Part shown: positions 1 to 6,156 of the stretch, one piece after another
Layout of the letters: the number at the start of each line of letters is the position of its first letter
Numbering within the stretch: position 1 is the stretch's first letter
Notes under the pieces: generated by a model
What the model saw: the letters and a program-made list of their open reading frames with translations, nothing else
The model's database searches: none
Told to the model about the DNA's origin: nothing
Origin: JBEEPE01 sp964489645
GTDB lineage: Bacteria > Verrucomicrobiota > Verrucomicrobiia > Chthoniobacterales > Chthoniobacteraceae
DNA: 38,561 nucleotides
Direction of reading: 5' to 3'
Assembly: GCA_964489645.1 (NCBI GenBank)
Contig: CAZAZT010000018.1
Coordinates: 1-38,561 of the forward strand
Position numbers and translations under genes: made by a program

Positions 1-34
1 CGTGGAAGCGGTTCGGCTGGAGAGCGGAAAAAGA

Positions 35-59
35 GATTGCTTAATGCAATCCGATTGCA
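35..59. promoter_or_regulatory. Putative Zur/Fur-family operator (7-1-7 palindrome)
   Basis: Positions 45-59 read TGCAATC-C-GATTGCA, a perfect 7-1-7 inverted repeat, the architecture of Fur-family boxes (Fur, Zur, Mur). A third half-site, GATTGC, lies at 35-40 and is inverted relative to 46-51, so three alternating half-sites occur in 25 bases. The site lies directly before or at the start of a His/Cys-rich small protein and upstream of a ZnuD-like receptor, so zinc-responsive Zur is the best guess. Regulator identity is inferred from gene content; no zur gene is in the window. Confidence 0.5.
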
Positions 60-373
60 ATAGTGGCGAAGTGTTGCGGTTTTGCAATGTGTTGGTGTCT
101 CTGTGGGTCTGGGTGCTGGCGGTGGCCGGTGGCCCAGGCCTTCATGCTGGGCATTCGCATGAGTGGGATGATGGGGACGAGGAAGGGGAGTGTTTGGTTT
201 GCGAGTTGATGATGGTGTCTGGTGGGGATCCTGAGACGGCGGGTGCGGTGGTGATTGGAGAGAGGGAGTCGGTGGGCTTTGCGGATTGGGTTGTTTGGTT
301 GCGGTTTCGGTCGGTGGTTGCGGTTGTGGTTTGGATGGATGGGCGGGGACCTCCGGGTGTTGTGGAGTGTTGA
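44..373 (+). CDS. DUF2946-type small His/Cys membrane-associated protein
   Basis: The protein has about 109 residues: a hydrophobic N-terminal segment (about residues 13-32) that could be a signal peptide or membrane anchor, then a His/Asp/Glu-rich stretch (HAGHSHEWDDGDEE), a CLVC (CxxC) motif, a second hydrophobic segment, and a C-terminal RGPP. An N-terminal hydrophobic segment, His/Cys in the middle and a terminal R-A/G-PP are features of DUF2946-like proteins, which often sit beside TonB-dependent metal receptors; their role is unknown, possibly periplasmic metal handling. The next gene is a ZnuD-like receptor, which fits zinc. Start is uncertain: ATG at 44 has a purine-rich GGAAAAAGAG upstream but overlaps the palindrome, while GTG at 71 would lie just downstream of it and leave a standard signal peptide. 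The frame also stays open to base 2. Confidence 0.6.
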   Translation: MQSDCNSGEVLRFCNVLVSLWVWVLAVAGGPGLHAGHSHEWDDGDEEGECLVCELMMVSGGDPETAGAVVIGERESVGFADWVVWLRFRSVVAVVVWMDGRGPPGVVEC

Positions 374-445
374 GGGTTTGACGGAAGCGCGTGCGGCATT
401 GGCATCATCCAGCCCTGCGCTGGAAGGATATTTGCGATGGTGTGC

Positions 446-455
446 GGGGGGGGGG
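446..455 (+). repeat. Run of 10 G upstream of the zinc receptor gene
   Basis: Ten consecutive G lie in the 170-base gap between the small His/Cys protein and the receptor gene, about 90 bases before its ATG. Long G runs in this position are known to give slippage-driven phase variation of outer-membrane protein genes in other bacteria such as Neisseria. Whether this one does so is not shown by a single sequence. Confidence 0.6.
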
Positions 456-543
456 TCTGCGGTTGCGGGCGGATGTTTCGAGGGAGGGAGGCTTGGTGGT
501 GAGTGGATGATGCACGCAAGTGAACTGCATTGATTGGATCAGT

Positions 544-2655
544 ATGAAAAAGATTTGTTCGAGTATTTTGTCAGGTTGTTTGGTGGTCTCGTTGGTGGCG
601 GATGAGCATCCGCGGAGTGAGGCGACGGTGTTGAGTGAGATGGTTGTGATGGCGCTACCGTTGGAGCGCACCTTGTTTGAACAGGCGCAGCCGGTTTCGT
701 TGTTGGCGGAGGAGAGTTTGAAGCTGTCGTTGGCACCGACATTGGGCGAGACGTTGCAGGCTTTGCCTGGGGTGAGTGCGTCGGGGTTCAGTCCGGCGGC
801 GAGTCGGCCGGTGATCCGAGGGATGGATGGTGATCGGATCCGGATCTTGCAGAACGGGAGCAACACGATGGATGGGTCGTCGACGAGTCCAGACCATGCG
901 GTGAGTTTTGATCCGGTGTTGGCGAGGCGGATCGAGGTGGTGCGGGGGCCTGCGACGTTGTTATACGGGCCGAATGCGATTGGGGGCGTGGTGAATCAGG
1001 TGGACGGGCGGATTCCGGAGGCGCCGATTGGCAAGCCGGTGCAGGGGACGTTGAGTGGGCGGTATGGGTCGGTGAATGCGGAGCGCGGGGGTGCGTTGAT
1101 GGCGGAGGGTGGGCGGGGTCTGTGGAACTGGCATTTGGAGGGGTTCAAGCGGGCGATGGATGATCTGACGATTCCTGGGGCGAGCGTTTCATCGCGGAAA
1201 TGGTTGGCGACGGCGCCGGATGAGCGTGGGGAGCTGAATCGGACGGTGGGCCGTTTGCCGAACAGCGGGTTCAGGACGGAGGGGCTTTCGGGAGGGGTAT
1301 CGGCAGCTTCGGATCGGGGCTTTTTTGGGGCGGCGTATTCGGGGGTGCACTCGAATTACGGGACGGTTGCGGAGCCCCATTCATCGATCGACATGGAGCA
1401 AAGGCGGTGGGATGTGCGGGGGTTGATCCGAGAGCCTCTGCGGGGGATCCGTTCGGTGAAGTTGAATCTGGGTGTGTCTGATTATCGGCACACGGAGTTC
1501 CACGGGGCGGATGCGGAGAACGTGTTCAAGAATCGTGGGTACGATCTCCGGATGGAGGTGGCGCATGAGCGTGTGGGGTTGATGGAGGGGACGTTTGGGT
1601 TGCAGTTCGAGGGGAGTCGGCTTTCGGTGACGGGCGAACATGCGCCATTTTTGCCGGCGGTGAGGAGCAACACGGGTTCGGCGTTCTGGTTTGAAGAGGT
1701 GAACTTGGATCCGGTGCGGTTCCAGTTGGGGGCGCGGTATGATCGTGTGCAGTTGCGTGCGGGTGGGTTTGAGCGGGAGGGGACGGTGGGGAGTCCGGTT
1801 CCGGTGGAGTTTGGAGCGCGGGGGAATGGGTATGACAATGTGAGTTTATCGGCGGGGGTGATCTGGACGCCGGTGAAGGGGTATGCGGTGGCGTTGAACA
1901 GTGCGTTGTCGCAGCGGGCGCCGTCGTATCAGGAGTTGTATGCGGGCGGCGTGCACCATGCGACGGCGGTCTTCGAGATTGGCGATGACGCGTTACGGAG
2001 TGAGCGGGCGGTGAGTGTGGATCTTTCTGTCCGGAAGAATGTTGGACATGTGACGGGATCGTTGACGGGGTATGTGTACGAGTTCAGTCGGTACATCGGG
2101 ATGTTCAACACGGGGGACACGGTGGAGGAGGAGCATGATGGGGAGGTTCATGCGTTACCGGTGTTCGGGTTCCGGTCGGTGCCGGCGCGATTTGTGGGGG
2201 GAGAGGCGGAAGTGGTGGTCCATCTCCACGGTGCGGTGGAGGTGGATGCGCAGGGGGAGATGGTTCCGCAGGAGCGCGCGTTGGATCTGAGTTTCAAGGC
2301 GGATTACGTGCGTGCGGAGGACTTGAGTGCTGGGGGGCGGGCTTTGCCTCGGATCCCTCCGTTCCGAGGAACGGTGGGTTTGGCGCATCGGTCAGGGGGA
2401 TTTTATGCGGGGGTGGAGGGGCAGTATGTGGCGCGGCAGAACCGAGTTTCGGAGAATGAGTTACCGACCGATAGTTACTTCATGGTGAATGCGCATGCGG
2501 GCTATCGGATGAAGTTCAGTGACCGGACGGTGGATGTTTACCTGAAGGGTTTGAACCTGACGGATGTTGAGGCGCGGATGCACACCTCTGTGTTGAAGGA
2601 GGTTGCGCCGCTTGGGGGGCGCGGGATCGCCGTGGGGATGCGGGTGGACTTTTGA
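544..2655 (+). CDS. znuD: ZnuD-like TonB-dependent outer-membrane zinc receptor
   Basis: A 703-residue TonB-dependent receptor. A signal peptide (MKKICSSILSGCLVVSLV) is followed by a plug domain (about 40-190) with SRPVIRGMDGDRIRILQNG and RIEVVRGPATLLYGPNAIGG, a very close match to the plug signature of the ZnuD zinc-receptor family. The rest is a 22-strand-type beta barrel ending in the outer-membrane signal Phe (RVDF). An acidic, His-containing loop, EEEHDGEVHALP, near residue 530 is where ZnuD proteins have metal-binding loop residues. It would import zinc using TonB-ExbB-ExbD energy; an ExbBD-type set lies 1.5 kb away on the other strand. GTG at 520 would add eight residues before the signal peptide, so ATG 544 is preferred. 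No clear Shine-Dalgarno is visible. The Zur-like palindrome and the G10 tract lie upstream. Copper or another metal cannot be excluded. Confidence 0.8.
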   Translation: MKKICSSILSGCLVVSLVADEHPRSEATVLSEMVVMALPLERTLFEQAQPVSLLAEESLKLSLAPTLGETLQALPGVSASGFSPAASRPVIRGMDGDRIRILQNGSNTMDGSSTSPDHAVSFDPVLARRIEVVRGPATLLYGPNAIGGVVNQVDGRIPEAPIGKPVQGTLSGRYGSVNAERGGALMAEGGRGLWNWHLEGFKRAMDDLTIPGASVSSRKWLATAPDERGELNRTVGRLPNSGFRTEGLSGGVSAASDRGFFGAAYSGVHSNYGTVAEPHSSIDMEQRRWDVRGLIREPLRGIRSVKLNLGVSDYRHTEFHGADAENVFKNRGYDLRMEVAHERVGLMEGTFGLQFEGSRLSVTGEHAPFLPAVRSNTGSAFWFEEVNLDPVRFQLGARYDRVQLRAGGFEREGTVGSPVPVEFGARGNGYDNVSLSAGVIWTPVKGYAVALNSALSQRAPSYQELYAGGVHHATAVFEIGDDALRSERAVSVDLSVRKNVGHVTGSLTGYVYEFSRYIGMFNTGDTVEEEHDGEVHALPVFGFRSVPARFVGGEAEVVVHLHGAVEVDAQGEMVPQERALDLSFKADYVRAEDLSAGGRALPRIPPFRGTVGLAHRSGGFYAGVEGQYVARQNRVSENELPTDSYFMVNAHAGYRMKFSDRTVDVYLKGLNLTDVEARMHTSVLKEVAPLGGRGIAVGMRVDF

Positions 2656-2683
2656 TCGCGAGGGCGGTGGCTTTTTGGGCCGA

Positions 2684-2714
2684 CGGCTCGGCGGGGGGAT
2701 GTTGTGCCGAGCCG
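2684..2714. terminator. Hairpin between convergent genes
   Basis: A 9-bp perfect stem, CGGCTCGGC (2684-2692) with GCCGAGCCG (2706-2714), has a 13-base loop and lies just after the receptor stop and just beyond the stop of the convergent small gene. It has no strong U-run on either side (the minus strand has a modest T-run further on), so it may be a weak bidirectional terminator or mRNA end-protecting hairpin. Confidence 0.4.
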
Positions 2715-2724
2715 ATGGGAGGGG

Positions 2725-2937
2725 TTAGAGGAGGGTGGAGTCGTCGCCTTTTTCGAGGCGGATGAGATGTTTTTTGACGACTTCGATGCTTTTGGTGAGG
2801 TCGAACAGGGCCTTCAGGATTTCGCCTTGGGCGGCGGGTGCGGCAAGTTTGGGAACGACGGGGTGCATGCTGGTGACGGACGCGGAGAGTTGGTTGCAGG
2901 TTTGGCGGAGGTTGGCGATGGCTTCGGATCTTTCCAT
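2725..2937 (-). CDS. Small helical protein of unknown function
   Basis: A 70-residue, soluble-looking protein that reads as nearly all alpha-helix: MERSEAIANLRQTCNQLS at the start, a short Pro-rich break (HPVVPKLAAPAAQ), then EILKALFDLTKSIEVVKKHLIRLEKGDD. Heptad-like spacing of Leu/Ile/Val suggests a coiled-coil or four-helix packing. I do not recognise a family. This frame has real-protein composition, unlike the plus-strand frame across the same bases. The start is divergent from the CoaB-like gene, 18 bases away, so the two may share a control region. No membrane segment or signal peptide is seen. It could be a small regulator or a structural partner; no function is claimed. Confidence 0.55.
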   Translation of the reverse strand: MERSEAIANLRQTCNQLSASVTSMHPVVPKLAAPAAQGEILKALFDLTKSIEVVKKHLIRLEKGDDSTLL

Positions 2938-2955
2938 GAAAGAGGGATTGTCCAA

Positions 2956-3645
2956 ATGGATGGGGGATGGCAAGAGGCGTGGGTGGAAAAGATGCAAAAA
3001 GGTGGGGATGGTGGGCGGGAGCCGTTGGTGTTCATCACGTGCGGACCGGCGTATGCGCCGGTGGATGGGGTGCGTCGATTGACCAATCATTCGACGGGGG
3101 CGTTGGGCGTGGAGTTGGTGCGGGCTGCGGTGGGTGGGGGATGGCGGGTTGTGTGTTTTCGCGGGGTTGGGGCGACGGTTTTGTTGCCGGATTTTGCGGG
3201 GGTTGAGCGCGTGGGTTTCGGGACGAACGAGGAGTTACGTGCGGCGATGTTGCGGTGGGTGGGGGAGGTTGGGCAGCCGGATCTGGTGTTACATGCGGCT
3301 GCGTTGTCGGACTTTGCGGTAGAGGGTGGGGGTACGGGAAAGATGGAGAGTCGAGGTGGCGGGGTGGAGCTGCGATTGGTTCCTGTGGCGAAGTTGTTGC
3401 CGGAGTTTCGGGGTTGGTTTCCTCAGGCGCGGATCATCGGTTGGAAGTACGAGGTTGAGGGGGGGCGCGCGGGTGCTTTGTCGAAGGGGATCCGACAGAT
3501 CAGGGAATGCGGCACGGACGGGTGTGTGGTGAACGGGCCTGCGTACGGGGAGGGGTTTTGCTGGGTGACACTGGCTGGCGCAGGGATGCATTTCCCTGAT
3601 GCTGAGGCGCTCGCTGCGGGTGTGTTTGCGGCGGGGGGTGGTTAG
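2956..3645 (+). CDS. Stand-alone CoaB-like (DNA/pantothenate flavoprotein C-domain) protein
   Basis: About 229 residues matching the C-terminal half of CoaBC (phosphopantothenoylcysteine synthetase, CoA biosynthesis). Visible landmarks are FITCGPAYAPVDGVRRLTNHSTGALG, equivalent to the T-x-G-G-T-x-E-P-[IL]-D-x-V-R-x-[IL]-[ST]-N-x-S-[ST]-G nucleotide-binding start of CoaB; HAAALSDF, equivalent to the AAVxD motif; GKMESR, equivalent to the GKIKK lysine region; and VVNGPAYG in place of the usual VxN(D/R) loop. There is no CoaC decarboxylase domain. The first motif is atypical (CGPAYAP for GGTxEP), so it may be a divergent or dedicated synthetase, or a paralogue with another substrate. Start 2956 is preferred because AGAGGG lies 9 bases upstream; ATG 2992, just before the conserved domain, is also possible. 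Confidence 0.65.
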   Translation: MDGGWQEAWVEKMQKGGDGGREPLVFITCGPAYAPVDGVRRLTNHSTGALGVELVRAAVGGGWRVVCFRGVGATVLLPDFAGVERVGFGTNEELRAAMLRWVGEVGQPDLVLHAAALSDFAVEGGGTGKMESRGGGVELRLVPVAKLLPEFRGWFPQARIIGWKYEVEGGRAGALSKGIRQIRECGTDGCVVNGPAYGEGFCWVTLAGAGMHFPDAEALAAGVFAAGGG

Positions 3646-3843
3646 TTGCGCGTCGGGAGCGGCGGCCCAAGATATTCCACCGGCACGGCTCGAGGGTAGG
3701 GGGGTAGGGTGGCGGTCACACTGGCGTGCGATTGGCGAGCGTGGTCGCCTTGGAAATCAAAGAATGAAGGGGTCCACGGGATCGATGGTTTTTGTGGCCG
3801 ACCAATCGATTTTTGAGGCGTAGATCTTGTGCGTGAGGGGCGT

Positions 3844-4209
3844 TCAGTTCTCCGGTGCGGGGAGTGGGGCGCGTTGGCGGGGGATCAGTTCGAGGAGGGC
3901 TTTTGATTGGGAAGGTGCGAGGATTTCGGAGGTGAGCTGGTCGAGTTGGCGTTCGTGGTCGTGTAACCGTTCGACGCGGGCATGGATACGGGTCAGGAGC
4001 GCGCGATGTTCGGGGAGAGACCAATCGAGGGTGCTGATTTGGGCGGCGGGACCGGGTTGGCTCTTCGGTTTTGGGTACGAGGCTTGGAAGAGGACGAAGG
4101 TGAGGGCGTGCGCGAAGAGGGAAAGGGCGACGCAGAGGAGGGTGCGGCTGGTGCGTGCGGAGTGGTGGTCCCAGATAAATGTGAGGGTGTCAGGCTGGGG
4201 CTGCATCAT
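3844..4209 (-). CDS. Short TonB/TolA-like protein with SxxxH membrane helix
   Basis: A 121-residue protein whose start overlaps the end of the ExbD-type gene by 4 bases (ATGA), making it the third gene of an ExbB-ExbD-X operon, where TonB or TolA is expected. A single membrane helix (about 23-43, RTLLCVALSLFAHALTFVLFQ) carries SLFAH, the SxxxH spacing that is the functional signature of the TonB membrane helix, then a Pro/Lys linker (PKPKSQPGP). The rest is a predicted helix (about 58-105) and a short tail. There is no canonical TonB C-terminal domain and no long periplasmic spacer, so it cannot span the periplasm like normal TonB. The same frame stays open for 28 codons after the TGA stop, down to about 3757. 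The remaining bases to the CoaB-like gene contain nothing I recognise. Confidence 0.6.
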   Translation of the reverse strand: MMQPQPDTLTFIWDHHSARTSRTLLCVALSLFAHALTFVLFQASYPKPKSQPGPAAQISTLDWSLPEHRALLTRIHARVERLHDHERQLDQLTSEILAPSQSKALLELIPRQRAPLPAPEN

Positions 4210-4634
4210 CGGGGCGCATTGGTGCGACTTTTATCAAACGGAGCGCTTCCTGCGATGGCTACGCGGAAGCCATTTTGGAGGGCGGTTTGGGCGGCGCGGA
4301 GGATAAGGTCGTTCGGGGCGGAGCGGTCACCGTGGATGACGACGGAGCGTTCGCCGGTTCGGAGGTCTTTGAGGGCGGTATCGAGTTGGTCTGGGTGGAC
4401 GGATTGTTCGTTCAGGAAGATGGAGGGGGAGGGGGCGTTGGTGATGTGGACGAGGATGGGTGGTGGGGAGGGGGGAGGGGGGAAGGGGGGGGGGGGAAGG
4501 ACGACGTGGATCCCGGGGTTGAAGCTGAATCGTGAGGCGAGGCCGGCGAGGATGGCGGCGAGGAAGAGGACGTTGACGAGGGGCACGATGTGGAGCGCTC
4601 CGAACGGAGTGGAGGGGGAGCGGGAGAGTTTCAT
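4206..4634 (-). CDS. ExbD/TolR-family protein lacking the conserved Asp
   Basis: A 142-residue protein with one N-terminal membrane helix (about 15-34) and a small periplasmic domain, the ExbD/TolR layout and length. The helix starts IVPLVNVLFLAAILAGL; family members read TPxIDVxxxLLxxF, so the Asp needed for proton-driven rotation or torque is Asn here (codon AAC). After the helix there is a proline-rich linker (VLPPPPFPPPPSPPP) encoded partly by 12 consecutive C. The periplasmic domain retains the family look: a strand, a segment equivalent to L-x-x-L-x-x-x-L (LDTALKDLRTGERSVVIHGD) and a final AAQTALQNGFRVAIAG. It lies 23 bases after the ExbB-type gene and overlaps the next gene, so all three are probably co-translated. 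It may be a non-conducting or regulatory paralogue. Confidence 0.75.
   Translation of the reverse strand: MKLSRSPSTPFGALHIVPLVNVLFLAAILAGLASRFSFNPGIHVVLPPPPFPPPPSPPPILVHITNAPSPSIFLNEQSVHPDQLDTALKDLRTGERSVVIHGDRSAPNDLILRAAQTALQNGFRVAIAGSAPFDKSRTNAPR
4485..4496 (-). repeat. Run of 12 C inside the ExbD-type coding sequence
   Basis: The plus strand has 12 consecutive G, read as CCC CCC CCC CCC (Pro-Pro-Pro-Pro) in the minus-strand ExbD-type gene. Adjacent bases at 4460-4484 add further G-runs. Homopolymers this long slip during replication; loss or gain of one base would frameshift the protein just after its membrane helix and also break the coupling to the overlapping TonB-like gene. Confidence 0.85.
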
Positions 4635-4657
4635 CGTGGTCCGAGGGATGGGGTTGC

Positions 4658-5326
4658 TCAGGCCTGTTTGGGGGAGGAGCCTGCGGGTTGTCTTGAGAAC
4701 TCGACGATGCCAGGGGTGTCGCGATGATCGCAGATGAGGTTTACGGCTTCGATCCCTGCGCGTTCCATGTCACGGAGGATGCCGTCGACGCGGGCGGAGA
4801 GGTAGGCGTAGGCGACAGCGCAAGGGACGGCGACCATGAGGCCAGCGGCGGTGGCCAGGAGGCTTTGGAAGCTGCCATCGGCCATCTCGGCGGTGGAGGA
4901 TCCGCCTCCTGCGGCGGCGAGTTCGGTGGTTGCGTCGAGCATGCCGAGGATGGTGCCGAGGAGGCCGATGAGGGGCGCAATCACGCTGGCGGCGGAGAGG
5001 ATGTTGATCCGGCGTTCGAGACGGCCGACCTCGAGTTGTCCGGCGTCTTGCACGATGGCGCGCAGTTCTTCACGGGGGTGGTGGTGTCGCAGCACGGCGG
5101 CGTGGAGGACGCGGGTGACGGGTGCGGAAACGGTGGCGCATTCGATTTGGGCCTCGGCCCAGCGTTTTTCGCGGATGAGGTTGGACAGTCCACGGAGGAA
5201 GTCTGCGACGGGGATGGTGATCTGATTGAGGAAGAGGATGCGCTCTAGGAAGACTCCGCCGGAGAGGATGCTGAGCGCGAGGAGAACCCACATGAGCGGG
5301 CCGCCTTTTTGGAGGTAATCGATCAT
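4658..5326 (-). CDS. ExbB/TolQ/MotA-family proton-channel protein
   Basis: A 222-residue inner-membrane protein with the three-helix ExbB/TolQ layout: helix 1 at about 10-33 (PLMWVLLALSILSGGVFLERILFL), a cytoplasmic helical region, helix 2 at about 110-131 (VIAPLIGLLGTILGMLDA) and helix 3 at about 155-175 (SLLATAAGLMVAVPCAVAYAYL). The conserved threonines of the ion pathway are present in both GTILGM and LLATAAGL. It would form the pentameric channel that energises a TonB- or TolA-like partner. It is the first gene of the operon, with the ExbD-type gene 23 bases downstream. No Shine-Dalgarno is clear before ATG 5326. Because the partner lacks the Asp, whether this complex conducts protons is open. 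ExbB versus TolQ cannot be separated here; no tolB or pal follows. Confidence 0.85.
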   Translation of the reverse strand: MIDYLQKGGPLMWVLLALSILSGGVFLERILFLNQITIPVADFLRGLSNLIREKRWAEAQIECATVSAPVTRVLHAAVLRHHHPREELRAIVQDAGQLEVGRLERRINILSAASVIAPLIGLLGTILGMLDATTELAAAGGGSSTAEMADGSFQSLLATAAGLMVAVPCAVAYAYLSARVDGILRDMERAGIEAVNLICDHRDTPGIVEFSRQPAGSSPKQA

Positions 5327-5392
5327 TGTGAAGGGGATTGAATCAGAGGAGCGGTACGGACTCCAGCAAACGGGGTGGTAGGCATGAAAAGC

Positions 5393-5424
5393 GAACAGGC
5401 GAACCTTGTGGGGTTCGCCTGTTC
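5393..5424 (-). terminator. Rho-independent-like terminator of the sigma/anti-sigma operon
   Basis: A perfect 13-bp stem, GAACAGGCGAACC (5393-5405) with GGTTCGCCTGTTC (5412-5424), has a 6-base loop. In the minus direction it is followed by GCTTTTC, a short U-run. It lies 57 bases after the stop of the anti-sigma-type gene and before the ExbB-type gene, separating the two operons. Confidence 0.75.
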
Positions 5425-5480
5425 AAAGCGGATGTGATGCGGTTTGGGGCGCTTTTTTGGGGCGCTTATTGGTGGAGCGC

Positions 5481-6107
5481 CTACTGGATTGACGGGATGT
5501 TCGGCATGTCCAGCAACAGCGGCATTGGAGAGACCGGGTTAATGGATGCTGGTTCGAGATCGAGCAGGCCGACCGAATCGGCGCCGTTGACGGGTTCGAT
5601 TTCGGGTCTTGGCGCGATGGGCATCCCTTCGGAGGGGAGTGCTGCTGGGGTGATCACATCGGACGGGGCGATGCCATCCTTCACGAAGGATGAGCCGTCC
5701 CCGAAGGTCCCGTGCAATCTGGAGGAGAGCATGGCGAGTTGCGCAGCGGCTCCGGATTTCTTGAGCAGCATGGGACTGCTCATGGCGAACGTGATGCAGG
5801 CTGCGAAGGATCCGATGGTTGCCAGCGAGCGAAGCGCGACGAGTCGTTTTGAATCGGTTCGATGGGCAAGAACGGATTTACGGCGGGATTCATCCAGTTG
5901 CATGGGGACCAACTCGGACTCCGAATGGAATCCTTCCTCGAGCATTTTTGATAACTCGAGGAAATCGCATACCTCCTGACGTGTCTCGTCGCATCCTATC
6001 ATCATGGACTCGACGTAGAGTCGCTCTTTTGGAGACAACTCGTTCAATGCGTAATCAGTGATATCGCGTTCTGTCAGCCTCGAACTTTTCTTCGGTTTGG
6101 CGTTCAT
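5481..6107 (-). CDS. Probable membrane anti-sigma factor
   Basis: A 208-residue protein encoded 49 bases after the ECF sigma gene on the same strand, the normal place for a cognate anti-sigma factor. The N-terminal cytoplasmic part (about 1-88) has RLTERDITDYALNELSPKE and a Cys-containing helical stretch (GCDETRQEVCDFLELSKMLEEGF), like the start of many bacterial anti-sigma domains, but no clear HxxxCxxC zinc site. One membrane segment (about 94-114, LATIGSFAACITFAMSSPML) follows. The outer part is about 95 residues, Pro/Ser-rich and low in structure, ending in LLLDMPNIPSIQ. It would hold the sigma factor at the membrane until an envelope signal releases it. No protease site or sensor domain is recognisable. 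Identification rests on gene order, topology and N-terminal sequence style. Confidence 0.65.
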   Translation of the reverse strand: MNAKPKKSSRLTERDITDYALNELSPKERLYVESMMIGCDETRQEVCDFLELSKMLEEGFHSESELVPMQLDESRRKSVLAHRTDSKRLVALRSLATIGSFAACITFAMSSPMLLKKSGAAAQLAMLSSRLHGTFGDGSSFVKDGIAPSDVITPAALPSEGMPIAPRPEIEPVNGADSVGLLDLEPASINPVSPMPLLLDMPNIPSIQ

Positions 6108-6156
6108 CGCAAACGATTGGGTGGGTGGTTATCGTCCGGGGGGAGGACGTAAAGGG

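Noticed and set aside
255..533. Plus-strand 92-codon frame spanning the G10 tract as a gene
   Set aside because: Trp/Gly/Arg-rich, overlaps the small His/Cys gene out of frame, and shows no start signal or family likeness.
4460..4500. Sequence artefact in the G-rich tract
   Set aside because: The reading frame is intact across the 12-base run and both flanks, and the ExbD-type domain continues, so the length as given is consistent with a functional gene.
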